Assembly: GCA_019454045.1 (NCBI GenBank)
Contig: SKCR01025350.1
Span: 310,001-374,000, forward strand
DNA: 64,000 nt
Direction of reading: 5' to 3'
Origin: Zanthoxylum bungeanum
Lineage: Eukaryota; Streptophyta; Magnoliopsida; Sapindales; Rutaceae
The notes beneath the pieces are model-generated. The model worked only from the letters and a program-made list of their open reading frames with translations, was not told where the DNA came from and made no database searches. Of this stretch, positions 1 to 12,500 are shown piece after piece (position 1 is the first letter of the stretch; every line of letters begins with the position of its first letter). The position numbers and the translations under genes are program-made.

Positions 1-1974
1 CCTTCTGATCATTTGTTCCGCACACCGCTTGAACAAGTATGGCTCATCCCATATATAATGTTTCACATCACTGAAAAACTTCTTGCACTGCTGATAGGTC
101 CACCCGAGCGGTACTTTTTGAACATGTTATAGTTCATAAAATCGGTGTACCATGGCATTTCCTTGTGGTTGAAAGTGAACAACTGTTCGTATGAAAATGA
201 CTTATTGATCTGTGTAGAGTCTGCTATTTACTGCTCTTGCTATAGTTGGGATAAATGATATGCCACTTGGTTTTCAGTGCCCTTTCTATCCTGAATTTCA
301 ATATCAAATTCTTCTAGCAGGATAACCCATTGTATCAACTTGGCTTAGCATCCTTTTTTGCAATTAGGTACTTAGTGGATGAATGATCTATATAAGCTAT
401 CGTTGTGGTCCTAATGAGGTACGAACATAATTTATCGAAGGCAAACACAACTACTAGCAACTTCTTTTCAATTATTGTGTAGTTGAGTTATGTCTCGTTC
501 AATGTTTTGTTGGCGTACTAAATGGTATGAAAGACCTTTTTCTTGTTGCCCTAACACTACTCCTACAACAAAGTCGCTTGCATCACACATGACTTAAAGG
601 GTATCGCCCAATCTGGCACCACTATGATGAGGGCCGAGAATAATTTATTTTTCAAAACTTTATAAGCCTGGAGGCAGTCGTATGTGAAGTGAAATGGCAC
701 ATCCTTCACTAGTAGGTTGCATAGTGGCTTGACAATTTTCGAGAAGTCCTTAATGAATCTTCTATGAAACCCTATATGCCAAAGAAAATTTTTTTTCCCT
801 TTGACTGATAATGGTGGTGGTAGTTTCTCGATTGTCTCGATCTTTGCTATGTCTACCTCTATCCCTTGGTGTGAAATCCAATGCCTTAAAATAACGTATT
901 CTTGCACCATAAAATGTCATTTTTCCTAATTTAGCACTAGATTTGTCTCTTCACATCTTTTCAATACATTTCCCAAGTTTTGAAGATAGTGTTCGAAGGA
1001 ATCCCTAAATACTGAGAAGTCATCCATGAATACTTTCATGCTATGTTCTATCATGTCTGAGAAGATGGCCATCATGCATCGCCAAAAGGTGGCTCGGGCA
1101 TTACAAACCACAGATGGCGTCCTACGGAAGGCAAATATACCATATAGGCAAGTGAACATTGTATTCTCTTGATCATCGGGAGCAATAACGATCTTATTGT
1201 AACCTGAATACCTATCCAGAAAGTAGTATTAATCCTGACTCCCTAGTCTATCTAGCATCTAATTAATGAATTGTAGGGGAAAATGATATTTTCGCGTGCC
1301 ATTATTCAATTTGTTGTAGTCCATGTATACTCTCCATTCAGAGACTGTTCTTATGAGTATTTTCTCATTTTTTTTGGTTTCGTACCACTATCACCCCACC
1401 TTTCTTTGGCAGACATTATATAGGGCAAACCTATGAGCTGTATGAAATGAGGTAGATGATGAATGTATCCAGCCTTTGATAATATCTTTCATAACCATTT
1501 CCTTCATGATGGGGTTCAATCTTCTTTGATGCTCTACGATTGCTCTATATTCATCCACTATAAGGATCTTGTGCATATAGATAGAAAGGACTGATTCCTT
1601 TTTATGTCAGCGATTGTTTAGCCAACAGCCTTCTTGTATTCTCTTAGCACTCATAGTATTTTTTTCTTCATGCTCATGCATAAGGGCGAGGAAATAACTA
1701 CAGGTATAGTAGATGAGGCTATTAGAAATGCATATCTGAGGTGACTTGGTAGATGTTTCAATTCTATCTGTAGCGGCTCTTCTATGGATGGTTTTACTAG
1801 TCCCTTTAACGGCTTATCAATAGGCTCTATTTGCGGATTAGTTCTAAAATGAGGACATGCATCAAGCAGTTTCAAATATTCAATTACATCATCTTCCTCT
1901 AAGCTAGTCATGTTTAATAAGCATGCTTCAAATATGTCATTATTATGCTTTATGTTAAAGGATTTTTGCATTGT
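1..1974 (-). pseudogene. Athila-type Ty3/gypsy pol remnant, left half
   Basis: Reading leftward on the minus strand, this piece holds the end of the protease-RT linker (about 1983-1651), the RT start with the family motif VEHQRRLNP (about 1530), the RT active site MDDF (about 1035), the RT thumb with FYRRFIKDFSK-like text (about 760), RNase H, and the start of the integrase zinc region at the left edge. Several stops and frame changes break it, so no protein can be made. It continues at 15088-15608 after the Tat insertion is removed. Known Athila pol proteins have this motif order; assignment to Athila rather than a sister lineage is inference. Confidence 0.85.
1970..1974. repeat. Target-site duplication ATTGT, left copy
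   Basis: ATTGT immediately precedes the TG of the 5' LTR and is repeated at 15083-15087 directly after the CA of the 3' LTR. Five bases is the normal duplication for Ty3/gypsy integration. Confidence 0.9.
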
Positions 1975-3906
1975 TGTAGGCACTGCATTTTTGCATGTAA
2001 GTCCCGATGATGAGTCTCGTATGGAGACACTGCCTTATAAACTGCGGAAGTCACGAGAAATGGACGTTGGAAGGGTAAAGTTTGAAATTGGCATTTTTTT
2101 TGGATTTAATTCGGTTGTCTAGCTTCGGTTTGCTTGTTGGATCTCTGTTTCAAAGTTTATCCTTGGCCCAAAACCCCATAAGCCACTCATCAAACCATAC
2201 ACCAAGCCCAAATACCTAAGCCTATCAAAAACCCAAAGCCCACACCCAAAAAAAGCCATTCACGCCCATCACTCTCCTAATTAACCAAAATCACATTTAG
2301 CACATGCATAAAATCAAGCCAAATCCTTTCCTAAATAAAAGAAATCTCATTGATCCCTTTCCTAATCAAAAGCAATCACTATCCTAAATTAGAGAGATTG
2401 ATTCCTTATGAGATACTAATTAGGAGATGTCATTATCCTTGGAATATCCTTTCCTATTCGGACTAGGATTGCTTCCATCCCTTTGCCTATAAAAAGAGGC
2501 ATTCTCCACCCTTACCAACCCTGGCACATTCACGCAAATCACAAGAAATTTCATAGCTTATCCACGCCCAAGGCTTCACTAATTCACTTCCATTGCCGCA
2601 TATTCCCAAGCCCTAAGCCTCCATTGGCGCAACTCACCAAGAAACAGCCCCTCCTCGTGCGCACACAACCTCTAACCCGTAAAATAATCCCCGTCACCAT
2701 CGCAAAACAGCCTTGTGCTGTAGCCTCTTCATTACCGCATATGACCCTCAAAATAACCCCCTAAAATTAAACTCATCTACCGCAAAAACAGCCCCCACTG
2801 CAGCCCAAAAACTGCAAACCAGTCCCCTGAAATCGCCCCACTGCAGTCCAAAAACTGCACTATTTGACAACCAAAACTGTACCCCTTTTACCACCTAAAC
2901 AGCCTATATTTTAGCCCTCTAAGACTGCATAAACCAGCACCAAAACAGTGAAGAAAAATTAGCGAAACAGAGTGAAACAGCAGCTCGAACAGTGAAACAG
3001 CGAAGGAAAATGTTGAGTTAGTGAAACGGAAGAGTTGCGGATCATCAACCCTTCCAACGGCCGTGTAACGCACTTCCAAGAAGCGACATAAAAGGTTAGA
3101 CCTAAGGGCACCTCCTTTATATATTTTCATTCATCTTTTAATTGTTTATTAAATTTAATTCGCATGAGAGTCGTTAGTTAATTTGTGTTGTAGCCGTTGG
3201 ATGAATGGATATGTGTTCTTTCTTGTGGTATATCGGATGGAAACCCGAACATAAATTCCATAGCCGAATCCGAATGGACGGTATTACGGTTTGCACTCGG
3301 GATACAATTCCACGTACCGCTTGAGAGATACACATATTTCATTCATCCAACGTTGTATTCGAGCATGATTAGGTTGCTAGTATGTTATTTATCTTAAGCA
3401 TGATTTAGTCGATAATATTTTCTTTCTTTATGCATAATTAGGTTGTTTTATATCACATTAGAGATTTAATTTATATTTATGCTTAGATTCTTATTTATTT
3501 TCCGCATTAGATAATTGAGGATGCTTGTGTGACGATTGTATGTTATTGCGTGTTTACCGTTATGACAACTTACTTTAAAGCATGCGAACTTAGATATAGC
3601 TTTCATTATTATTCTTATGCATGGGAACTTAGGTGTAGGCTACCTTTGAGCATACATGTTGAGTAGATTCGGTTAGTTTATTGTACAAATCATGCCGTTA
3701 CAAGTGACATAAGTAAGGGACTATTCCGAACCCAACAGTTTGAGGTCTTCCCTTGCGAGGGGTGAGTGCGGCCTTAAATCTTTGTCCCGATTCACACCGG
3801 GTGGCGACTCCATTATTCTCCGGTTTAGTCCTCCGCGGGCTACTCCGTACTCCCAACTAGGCCGCGAGCCTAGAACAACATACGTCATCAAGTTCTGTGT
3901 CCTACA
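1975..3906 (+). repeat. 5' LTR of Tat element
   Basis: Begins TGTAGGCACTGCATTTTTGC and ends TCCTACA. It matches 13172-15082 along its whole length with scattered substitutions and small indels (for example an extra 16-17 bp near 2865). The terminal inverted TGTAG/CTACA and position next to the primer site fix the ends. It contains a C-rich stretch with repeated ACTGCA and AGTGAAACAGC motifs at 2640-3010. Confidence 0.95.
2488..2495 (+). promoter_or_regulatory. TATA box in Tat 5' LTR
   Basis: TATAAAAA lies about 510 bp into the LTR and is conserved at the same place in the 3' LTR (13684-13691). It is the best candidate for the U3 promoter; the transcription start would be about 30 bp downstream. 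Confidence 0.6.
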
Positions 3907-3909
3907 GTC

Positions 3910-3928
3910 TGGCGACTCCACTGGGGAT
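3910..3928 (+). other. Primer binding site, tRNA-Arg type
   Basis: TGGCGACTCCACTGGGGAT starts three bases after the 5' LTR. It is complementary to the 3' end of the plant tRNA-Arg(ACG) acceptor and T arm as I recall it. tRNA-Arg priming is known for Tat/Ogre elements. Confidence 0.8.
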
Positions 3929-4863
3929 AGAGAATTGGCCCCGAAATCATGTCTTGTGATGTTTATAATTTGTGCTTTAGTTAACCGTGTCTATAGTGGG
4001 TTGAAAGCGGTTTAATTAAAGGCATTATTAAAGCTTGGTAATGGTTTGGTGTCTTCCTTCATTCACTACCTTCCTACAAGGAAAAGCTGTGAAGGCACCT
4101 AGATAATCATGTACTCGTAGCTTACTGTGATGGACTAATTTGGAGGACTCGTTGTTTATTCCTATCACCAAGCGATAAGAGCCTAAGAGGCTTGGGTATT
4201 TAAGAGAGTTCGCTCCACCCTCCCTCTGGGGAATCTAAAATGGGAAATCCATTTGACAGTCAGTCACGCGCCTTAACTCATTGGCACGTACCGTAAGGTA
4301 TAAAAAAGGTGCGCTCAGTTGGTCACTTGAACCCTTGAGTAGGGAGTCCTAGTTGTGGGCAATCATTCGTCAGCGAGAGCCTTTATCCGCACTCCCGTAA
4401 ACCCACATGTGAACCTTAGTCATAGAACTAGTATAAATTATTTGTTTTATGTTTATGTTTTGGACCGTCGTCATTCGGATCTAGTTGGACCTTTTGTTAA
4501 AAGATGTGAACTTGTTGGGCCATTTAAATTGGGACGAGTTCGTGTCCTTCGACAGTTGGGCCAAAAGCTTCTAAAATACTGGTGGGCCATTTTACGTGTG
4601 GGCCTCTTATCATTCGAAGTCATTTAGCAATGTTATCGCAAAGTGTAAACCTGTTGGGCCTTTTCAACTGGGACAAGTTTGCACCGCGCAATGGTATGGT
4701 TGAATACTTTAAAATGGTAATGGGCCAATTAGTATAAAGTTTTTATGAATTTATATGTTACATGCATTGCACGCATATGCACTGACACACGATCTTAAAA
4801 GACACCATAGATTCCCGTTGGGTTAGGGAAGAGGGGAGACTAATCAAAAGACCATCAGTAAAC
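3929..4863 (+). other. Tat 5' leader, non-coding
   Basis: No supported ORF. It contains two diverged copies of a segment of about 140 bp built on GTTGGGCC...GGGAC...GGGCCA (starting near 4508 and 4648). Confidence 0.6.
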
Positions 4864-6135
4864 ATGAGTGAATCCGTCAACGAGGGGTCTCGAATGGATC
4901 AGATTGAAGCTAATCTCACCAAAATGACTGAACAACTGCAAGCTCTGACTGTTGCCATGTCTAATATGGTTGTGCCCCACACTGCGGGAGGATCTGAAAA
5001 CGAGAGGCGTGAGGGCCCTCCGAGTGGTTTGAATGATGATGCTCCGGTGTTTGATGATGATATGGCTGAATATGCTGCTGGGAGAATAGTCGGGTCTCAG
5101 GCTGAGATACAAAAGCTCCGTGATCAAATGGAGTCTGTTACCCGTAAACTGAAGGGGAAACATGAGGACTTGTTAGATTATGAGGTGATGACCTTCGAGG
5201 AACAGCTGCCAGCTCAGTTTAAAATGTCGGATATTTCCAAATTCAATGGGAATGGAGACCCGAGGGTCCATCTGCGGAAATATGTCTCGGTGATGAGTTC
5301 AGTGGGCCTGTCCCAGCGCTAAGTCCAAAAGATGTTTGGGACGTCACTCGAGGGTGCACCTGTAGTGTGGTATCACAGCCTTGAGAAAAAGGTTAAGGAA
5401 GATTGGAGGGAACTTGCTGATGCCTTCCTAAAGCAGTATGTCACAGACTTAGAGATCGACTTGTCGCTTCGCGACTTGGAGAATACTAAGCAAAAGCCGG
5501 AGGAGAGCTTTAAAGAGTATGTGGATCGCTGGAGAAGCCAACTTTTGAAGATGCAGACTCGGCCCTCAGAGAAGGACCAAATAAAGATGATTATCAAGGG
5601 TACTAAGCCCTCGATTTATGGTAAGCTGAGGAGAATGACCTCCATGATCGCAGATTTTCGACAGCTGAGGGAAACTGTCATGGATATTAAAGAGGAGGAA
5701 GCCGAGAATCGGAAGTTTTATAGTCTGAATAGGAGGACATCCGGAGGACCCTCAGGTGCTAAGCCTATTTTTGCAGAGGTTGCTGCCATTAAGAACCGAC
5801 GCTTTTCCAACCTGGGCAGACCTTTGTCCAAAGTGCTTGAGAAATTGACAAGGCAAGGGCTCTTGAAACAATTGGAGCCGAAACCACTCTCAAATCCTCC
5901 CCCACCGAACCTCAACATGAACCGCTACTGTCACTTTCACCAACAGAATGGCCATGACACCGATAACTGTGCCCGTCTCCGCCATGAGATCCAAGACTTG
6001 ATTGACTCCCACAAGATTCCTAACCCTGAGAAAGAACAACCAAACACCTACCGCAACCCCTTGCCGAACTATCACTCCATCCCCCCACCTACTTATATGA
6101 TCAACTCTGGCCTACCCGAAGACCTTGTCCTGTAA
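4864..6135 (+). pseudogene. Tat gag, interrupted
   Basis: The capsid protein of the Tat element, starting at the first ATG after the leader. Residues 1-40 form a predicted coiled segment (MDQIEANLTKMTEQL...). The retrotransposon gag domain follows, with WY near 5370 and the ESFKEYVDRWR stretch near 5510. A zinc-knuckle-like C-H-H-C motif (YCHFHQQNGHDTDNC) lies near 5925-5970. A TAA at 5320-5322 splits the frame; reading continues in the same frame from 5323. Another TAA ends the frame at 6133-6135, and a further one is at 6199-6201. In relatives gag runs directly into protease, so the stops are most likely decay. Confidence 0.85.
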
Positions 6136-7779
6136 ACCTTTGACTGCCAAGCCTCTTGCCTGGGGATTTGGGATAGTAACAGTGAAGATGAGATGGAATA
6201 AAAGAAGAATTTCTGGGAGGATTTCTCGAGTAGCGACGAAGAGGAGGTAAATGGGATGACCCGAAGTGGGCGTTTTTATATGATACTGCAGAAAGGGGAA
6301 GGAAGTATTGACAGAAGTCCGAGAAGTGGCCGAGAATACAGAGAATGCTGAGGGAGATGTAGTGCTGTGGAAACTGAAAAAGACCCGAGCACATTTGAGT
6401 ATCCGGGAGTTGTTGTGTGCGTCTGGAGAGCACAGGCGAGCTATGGTTGAGGCCTTGAGCAAGATAGTAGTGCTCGAGGATGCTAATCCCGCAATGTTTT
6501 TCGGTCAGTACAGAAAGAAGCACTGCAGATAACCTTTTCTGAGGCAGAACTCTCGGTTGAGGGAAGAAACCACAATAGGCCCTTATTCATCCGAGCTAAA
6601 GTGAGGGGCAAGAGGACATCTTGTGTGATGGTTGACGATGGCTCATCCATCAATGTGTGCTCATTGAAGATTTTGGCAAGGCTGGGTATAAAGCCGACAG
6701 ATTTGAGTCCCTCTAGTATGACTATCAAAGCTTACAATGATAGCAAGCGGGGAGTCGATGTTACTTTTACCGCGGTAGTCAAGGTCGGCCCGGTTGAGGA
6801 TGAAGTTGAGTTTACGGTGCTGGATATACCAGCCACTTTTGCCTTGTTGTTGGGAAGGCTGTGGTTTCATAAGCTTGGGGGCGTGCCCTCCACTCTGCAT
6901 CAGATGATTAAAATTCCGTATGGAAGAGAGATTGTCACCATCCGAGCTGAGGTAGACAATGTTGTAGCCACCTTGGAAATACAACCTTTCACGAGGTTCC
7001 AAGTGTCGGCAACATTTGAGGAGTGGGTAGATCCCAAAGTGGCAAGGATCATAGAGAAAATAAAGTTCGAGCCAGGCCAAGGTTCGACATTGCCAAACAT
7101 TAAAGGGCAGACTACTCGGAGAGGATTGGGATACCAGTCTGATGAAGATAAGCCAAAGGCCAAGAAGAAATGGCTGAAGTTGATGGAATGCTTTGTAAAG
7201 GCTTCGGGGTATCAAGGAGAGCCCGAACTAGTAGAAGTTAACAGGATTGTGGTGCCCGGATTTGAGATCTTCCAAGATGTGCTGGGTGAGATGCCGCTGA
7301 CGGAAGAAGTTGCGAAGAATGAAAAAGAGAAATGGGAAGAAAAACTGATGAAGTTGGAAAGCCTTACTCTCGAGGAGAATGACGAGGCTGAGAAGAACCC
7401 GGTTACGGAGGAAGAAGTGTCTGCAGATGATGAAGACATTTATCTTCCTGATTTATTTGAGTGTACTCCCGCATTTATTAGCAATAAAGACAATCATTTT
7501 GCTTACTCGCCTGAGTCTCTTCCTCTTAACTTGCACGACTTAAGCATATTCGATATCAACTCCACTAAAACGAATGCATTCAACCTTGGTACGCCTGAAA
7601 GCCCCAATGAAGTCTTAATTGCGAGTGAAGTTACCGCCGAAGAGCGGAAGAATTTAGAAGAGATGTTGGTTAAATATGCCAAAGTGTTCGCTTGGTCTTA
7701 TGAAGACATGTCTGGGGTAGACAGAAGTATTGCCCAGCATGCGATACCAACTTATCCGAATATGAAACCGGTGAAGTAG
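6136..7779 (+). pseudogene. Tat gag-pro junction and aspartic protease
   Basis: After stops at 6133-6135 and 6199-6201 the frame shifts twice (frame 1 to 2 near 6300, back to frame 1 near 6540). The retropepsin region has VMVDDGSS at about 6628-6648, where D-G-S is the catalytic signature, and LLGRLWFHKLGGVPSTLHQ near 6850-6900, typical of Tat protease. An acidic linker (7290-7480) leads to RT. The frame ends at TAG 7777-7779, where relatives have glutamine. Confidence 0.85.
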
Positions 7780-8967
7780 AAACTTCGAAGGATGAGACCC
7801 GAGTGGGCCGAGAAGGTCAGAGAAGAAGTTAAGAAGCAAATAGATGTGGGATTCCTAGAAGTGGTGAAATATCCCGAGTGGTTGGCTAATATTGTGCCTG
7901 TGCCGAAGAAGGATGGCAAGGTCAGAATGTGTGTGGATTATAAAGATCTCAATAAGGCTTGCCTGAAGGATGACTTTCCTTTGCCACATATAGATGTACT
8001 TGTTGATAGTGCAGATTTGTCTGTTATGTACTCATTCGCGGATGGGTTCTCGGGATACAATCAAGTGCTTATGGCCGAAGAAGACAAGCACAAGACTGCC
8101 TTTGTCACGGAATAGGGAACCTATTGCTACAATGTGATGTCATTTGGGCTTAAGAATGTCGAAACTACTTACCAGCGGATGGCCACTACCTTATTTCATG
8201 ACCTAATGCATAAGGAGATTGAGGTATATGTAGATGACATGATGGTGAAGTCAGAGATGAGAGACGGGCATATAGAAGCATTGGAGAAGTTCCTTGAATG
8301 AGTCGACAAGTACAACCTGCGAATGAATCCTAAGAAGTGCGTGTTTGGAGTAACGTTGGGGAAGTTATTTGGCCATACTGTAGGAATGGGAGGAATAGAA
8401 GTGGACTCCGAAAAGATCAAGGCTATTACTGAGATGCCAGCACCGAAGACAGAAAAAGAAGTCAGGGCATTCCTTGGGAAAATCCAGTACATCAGTAGGT
8501 TCATTGCCAAATTGACGTCAGTGTGTGAGCCTATCTTCAAACTGTTGAGAAAAGACCAGCCAGTGAATTGGAATGAGCATTGTCAGGAAGCCTTCGACAA
8601 GATCAGAGAATATTTGGTAAAGCCTCATGTTTTGAAACCTCAAAGACAAGGTAAACCATTGGTACTTTATTTGGCTATTGAACCCGAAGCGCTGGGGGCG
8701 ATGATGGTACAAGCAGATGAGACGGGAGTAGAGCATGCAGTCTACTACCTTAGCAAAAAACTGCTTTTGTACGAAGCCCGCTATCAGGAAGTGGAGAAGA
8801 TCTATCTAGCAGTAGTGTGGGCGTCCAAGAAATTGCGCCATTATTTCCAATCCTACAAGATCCAATTGGTGGCAAAGGAGAATCCTTTGAAGTACCTGCA
8901 TTTGGTGCCCTCGCTAGTTGGAAAGTTGGGCAGATGGTTAGTGTTGCTGACAGAATTTGATATCTAG
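7780..8967 (+). pseudogene. Tat reverse transcriptase and classical RNase H
   Basis: RT begins with RPEWAEKVREEVKKQ and has VRMCVDYKDLNKA near 7920, FADGFSGYNQ near 8035 and the YVDD active site at 8227-8238. In-frame stops occur at 8113-8115 (TAG, tryptophan expected) and 8299-8301 (TGA, arginine expected). RNase H follows with the YYLSKKLLLYEARY stretch near 8745. The frame ends at TAG 8965-8967 in FDI*YL, where relatives have glutamine. The enzyme would copy element RNA into DNA in virus-like particles; this copy cannot. Confidence 0.9.
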
Positions 8968-9598
8968 TACCTCACTTCTAAGGTGATCAAAAGTCGAGCT
9001 GTGGCGGAGTTCCTAGCATTGCAACCAGTTGAAGAAGATCAATACAAGTCTGAGTTCCCCGATGAGGAAATCCAAGCTATAGCAGTCCAAGGTGGAAGAT
9101 GTATTTTGACGGAGCTGTGAACTACAAAGGAGCCGGAATTGGAATCGTGATAGTAACCCCTGAGGGAGAAACTTTGCCTATGGCCAAGAGGTTGACGTTC
9201 AGAGTAACTAACAACATGGCCGAGCATGAAGCATGTGCCTTCGGGTTCACTGCATTGATAGCCTTGAGAGCTAAGAATTTTGAAGTTTACGGAGACTCAA
9301 TGTTGGTAATCCGACAGATGTAAGGAGAATGGGAGTTAAAGAAGAACGGTTGAAGCCCTACTTGTTCTACCTCAGAAATCTGGCAAAGGTTATCCCCGAC
9401 TGCAAATTTCAGCACTTGCCACGAGAAGAGAATCAGATGGCAGATGCATTGGCAACATTGGCCGCAACTTGGGCAAATCCGGAGAAATTGGTGATTAGAC
9501 CACTGGTGTTGACAACATCAAGTAAACTGGTTTATGAGATAGAGAGGATATTGGAAGTGGAGGTCGATGACGGGAAACCCTGGTATCATGATATCTAG
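8968..9598 (+). pseudogene. Tat archaeal-type second RNase H
   Basis: After a frameshift near 9085, 9099-9323 encodes MYFDGAVNYKGAGIGIVI..., the start of an archaeal-type RNase H (aRNH), with N-M-A-E-H-E-A near 9215 and V-Y-G-D-S near 9290. The D, E, D pattern fits the RNase H active site. A TAA at 9321-9323 (RQM*GEWE) and a frameshift near 9335 interrupt it; the end (LPREENQMADALATLA) is in frame 2 up to TAG 9596-9598. A second RNase H of this type is known only from Tat elements among plant gypsy lineages. Confidence 0.85.
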
Positions 9599-10824
9599 CG
9601 GTACTTAGAACATGAGGAACTCCCAGAGGAAGCGAGCAGAAAGGACAGAATAGCCATTCAGAAGTTGGCTTCTCAGTATGTGAGCTTGAAAGGTGAATTG
9701 TACAAGAGGCAAGCAAATGGTATTCAGTTGAAGTGTTTGAGAAAAGAAGAAGCTCAGAAGGTAATGGAAGAAGTGCATGCTGGTATATGTGGACCGCATA
9801 TGAATGGGTTGAATCTGTCTCGTAAGATAGTAAGACAAGGCTTTTTATGGTCGACCATAGAAGCTGACTGCGCAAAGCTGGTGAAGCACTGTCATGATTG
9901 TCAAGCGCATGGTAACTTGAATTATTTTCCGCATACAGAGTTGCACGGGCTATTAGAGCCATGGCCTTTCTCAGCATGGGGAATAGATATGATCAGGGAG
10001 ATTCGACCGAACGCGTCAAATGGACATCGCTTCATAGTAGTGGTAGTAGACTACTTTTCCAAATGGGTGGAAGCCGAATCATTCCGCAATGTTACAGCAA
10101 AGCAGATGGTAAAGTTCATAGCTCGGGACCTTATTTGTCGGTATGGTATGCCGCATCACGTGGTCACGGACAATATAGTCCAGTTTCAGGAGAGACAAAT
10201 GCGATGCTGCAGAAGTACGGAATAGGCCATCACAAGTCCTCACCTTACAGGCTGCAAGCTAATGGGGCAGTCGAGGCAGCCAACAAGACCATAAAGAAAA
10301 TTTTAGCTAAGATGACTGAGAATTTCAAAGATTGGGCTGATAAGCTACCGTATGCCCTGTGGAGGTACAGAACGCCTGTGAGAACGGCGACAGGAGCCAC
10401 GCCTTACTCTTTGGTCTACGGAATGGAAGCAGTACTGCCTGTGGAAGTTGAGATATAGTCCATGCGGGTATTAGCAGAAGCAGAATTGCTTGAACAAGAA
10501 TGGGCCTCGCAGAGGTTTGAACAGTTGGCACTGATGGATGAGAAGATGATGAAATCCTTGCATCACATGCAGATATATCAGAAGAGGTTGGCTCGAGCAT
10601 TCAATAAGAATGTGCGTCCTACCAAGATTAGAAATGGTGATTTAGTACTTAAGCAGTCGAAGCCGTCGACAACAGACCCGAGAGGAAAGTTAAGACCAAA
10701 CTGGGAGGGACCTTACATCGTCCAAAAATTAATAGGAAATGGGGCAGTGAGACTGTCAGACTTGGAAGGGAATGAGTTCACCGAGCCGATCAATGTTGAT
10801 AGATTGAAGCTGTATTTTGCCTGA
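9599..10824 (+). pseudogene. Tat integrase
   Basis: The HHCC zinc region lies at about 9770-9915 (HAG...H...C-H-D-C). The rve core has GID near 9985 and VTDN near 10155, where the family usually has TDNG. A frameshift near 10185-10200 moves the frame from 2 to 1, after which SSPYRLQANGAVEAANK gives the catalytic glutamate at about 10275. TAG at 10456-10458 interrupts the C-terminal region, which ends at TGA 10822-10824 with GPYIVQKLIGNGAVRL and an NVDRLKLYF tail. No chromodomain is seen, as expected for Tat. Confidence 0.88.
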
Positions 10825-12041
10825 GGAAGAAAAGACCGAGCAGTCACCAAAGGAATTGGCAGAAGACCTAACCCGACGGGATAGGAAACTCATTCATGCA
10901 TGCATGCATACACGTAACGCATTTTGCATTCTTTTGTGTTTGTTTTGTTTTGTATTCACAGGTTTTGAAGAAGAAAAAAAGAAAACGACAAAGACAAGCC
11001 AATCAGAAATAGCGAAAGCACAGGATCGGATTCATGTAGTAATCCCAGGGTTGAGGCCCATATTGATGTCAGATTCGGATAGTAATCTGAGGGTTGAGGC
11101 CCACATTGGTGTTAGCTTCAGGAAGGAATTCCAGGGTTGAGGCCCATATCAGCATGAGTTTCGGGAATGGATCTCAGGGGATGAAACCCACATTATCAAC
11201 GGTTGAAAAGAAGAATTCCGTGGAGTGAGTGAGTGAGTGAAAAAAAAAAGAGAAGTCTTTGATAGTTAGACATATGTCCGGTGATGACATTGTTTGCTGT
11301 AGGGAGAAGCCTTAGAAACGATAAGTGCGAGACATGCTCTTATCTGGTATTCTGAATAGATTGATCTCGGCTGGACTCACGAGCACTTGATTATTGGATC
11401 TCAGCAGTAGAAGCCTGAGTGGTTAGCCAAATGACCAGTCGGAGAGATGATGGATCGGTGAATGACCGTTTGCCTGGATGTCCACCATGGGTTACTTGTG
11501 CTACGATATATGATATGGTTGGAAACAACGAAAAAGTCTCTGCAATGAAAAGAAAAGAAAAAATGGACCGCCGATAACCGATAAGCGTGAAGCTACCCAT
11601 GGGCGAGTATTAGGACCATCATGAGGAGAAATGCTACCTTAAAGGGTATGTGTGTCAAGAAAAGAAAATGAAAAAGAATGAAAAAGAATGAAAAGAATGA
11701 AAAGAAAGAGACAAGAAAAAAGAAGAAGACCATATCATGTTGAGTATGACGAAGTAATCACAGAGTGTGATTAAGACATCTAGGTTGGTTAGACCCACCA
11801 ATCCGATTCTCCGAGACGAAATCATCGAGTTGGCCTACTTAAGGATTAAGCCGCGAAAGAGCCTTAGCACACACACACTAGGAGTCTAGTTCAGATCACC
11901 TATTCAGACGATCGGAGTTGAGTGTATCGAGTACTTTGAACGTTCTCAGGTTTCGACGCGAAGCATTCGTTGAGGACGAAAATATGTCTAACTATCAGGA
12001 TTATCTCAAGAAGAGGCAATACAATATGTTGGAATGGAACA

Positions 12042-12267
12042 TTAGCATCAGTAGCAGTCTTGCCGAGTATGGCATTCTGGGGGTGAGGCCCACATCATTA
12101 TCAGTATTAGTCTTGCCGGGTATGGCATTCTGGGGGCGAGGCCCACATCATTATCAGTATAAGTCTTGCCGGGTATGGAGTTATGGGGGCGAGGCCCACA
12201 TCATTATCAGTATTAGTCTTGCTGGGTATGGCACTCTGGGGGCGAGGCCCACGTCAGTATCAGTTTT
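12042..12267 (+). repeat. 53-bp tandem repeat in Tat 3' region
   Basis: About four copies with exact 53 bp spacing (the TATGG anchor is at 12068, 12121, 12174 and 12227). Each contains GGGGCGAGGCCCACATCATT and TATCAGTATTAGTCTTGC. The GAGGCCCACAT core recurs in degenerate form at 11048-11190. Confidence 0.9.
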
Positions 12268-12500
12268 GCCAGGTACGGTACTCCGGGTATGGAGATATTT
12301 CAGCGATGCCTCGGGTATGGGGTTTAGCATGCCAGGTACGGCACTCCGGGTATGGAGATATTTCAGCGACGCCTCGGGTATGAGGTTTAGCATGCCAGGT
12401 ACGGCACTTCGGGTATGGAGACATTTCAGCGACACCTCGGGTATGGGGTTTAGCTTGCCAGGTACGGCACTCCGGGTATGGATACATCTCTGCGACACTC
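12268..12500 (+). repeat. 63-bp tandem repeat in Tat 3' region
   Basis: About four copies with 63 bp spacing (the GCCAGGTACGG anchor is at 12268, 12331, 12394 and 12457). Each includes CGGGTATGGAGATATTTCAG and ends GGGGTTTAGCATGCC. Confidence 0.9.

Noticed and set aside
10817..11140. 107-codon plus-strand ORF after the Tat integrase
   Set aside because: Overlaps the integrase stop, is low-complexity (KKKTTK) and runs into GGTTGAGGCCCA repeats; no family likeness. Treated as chance.
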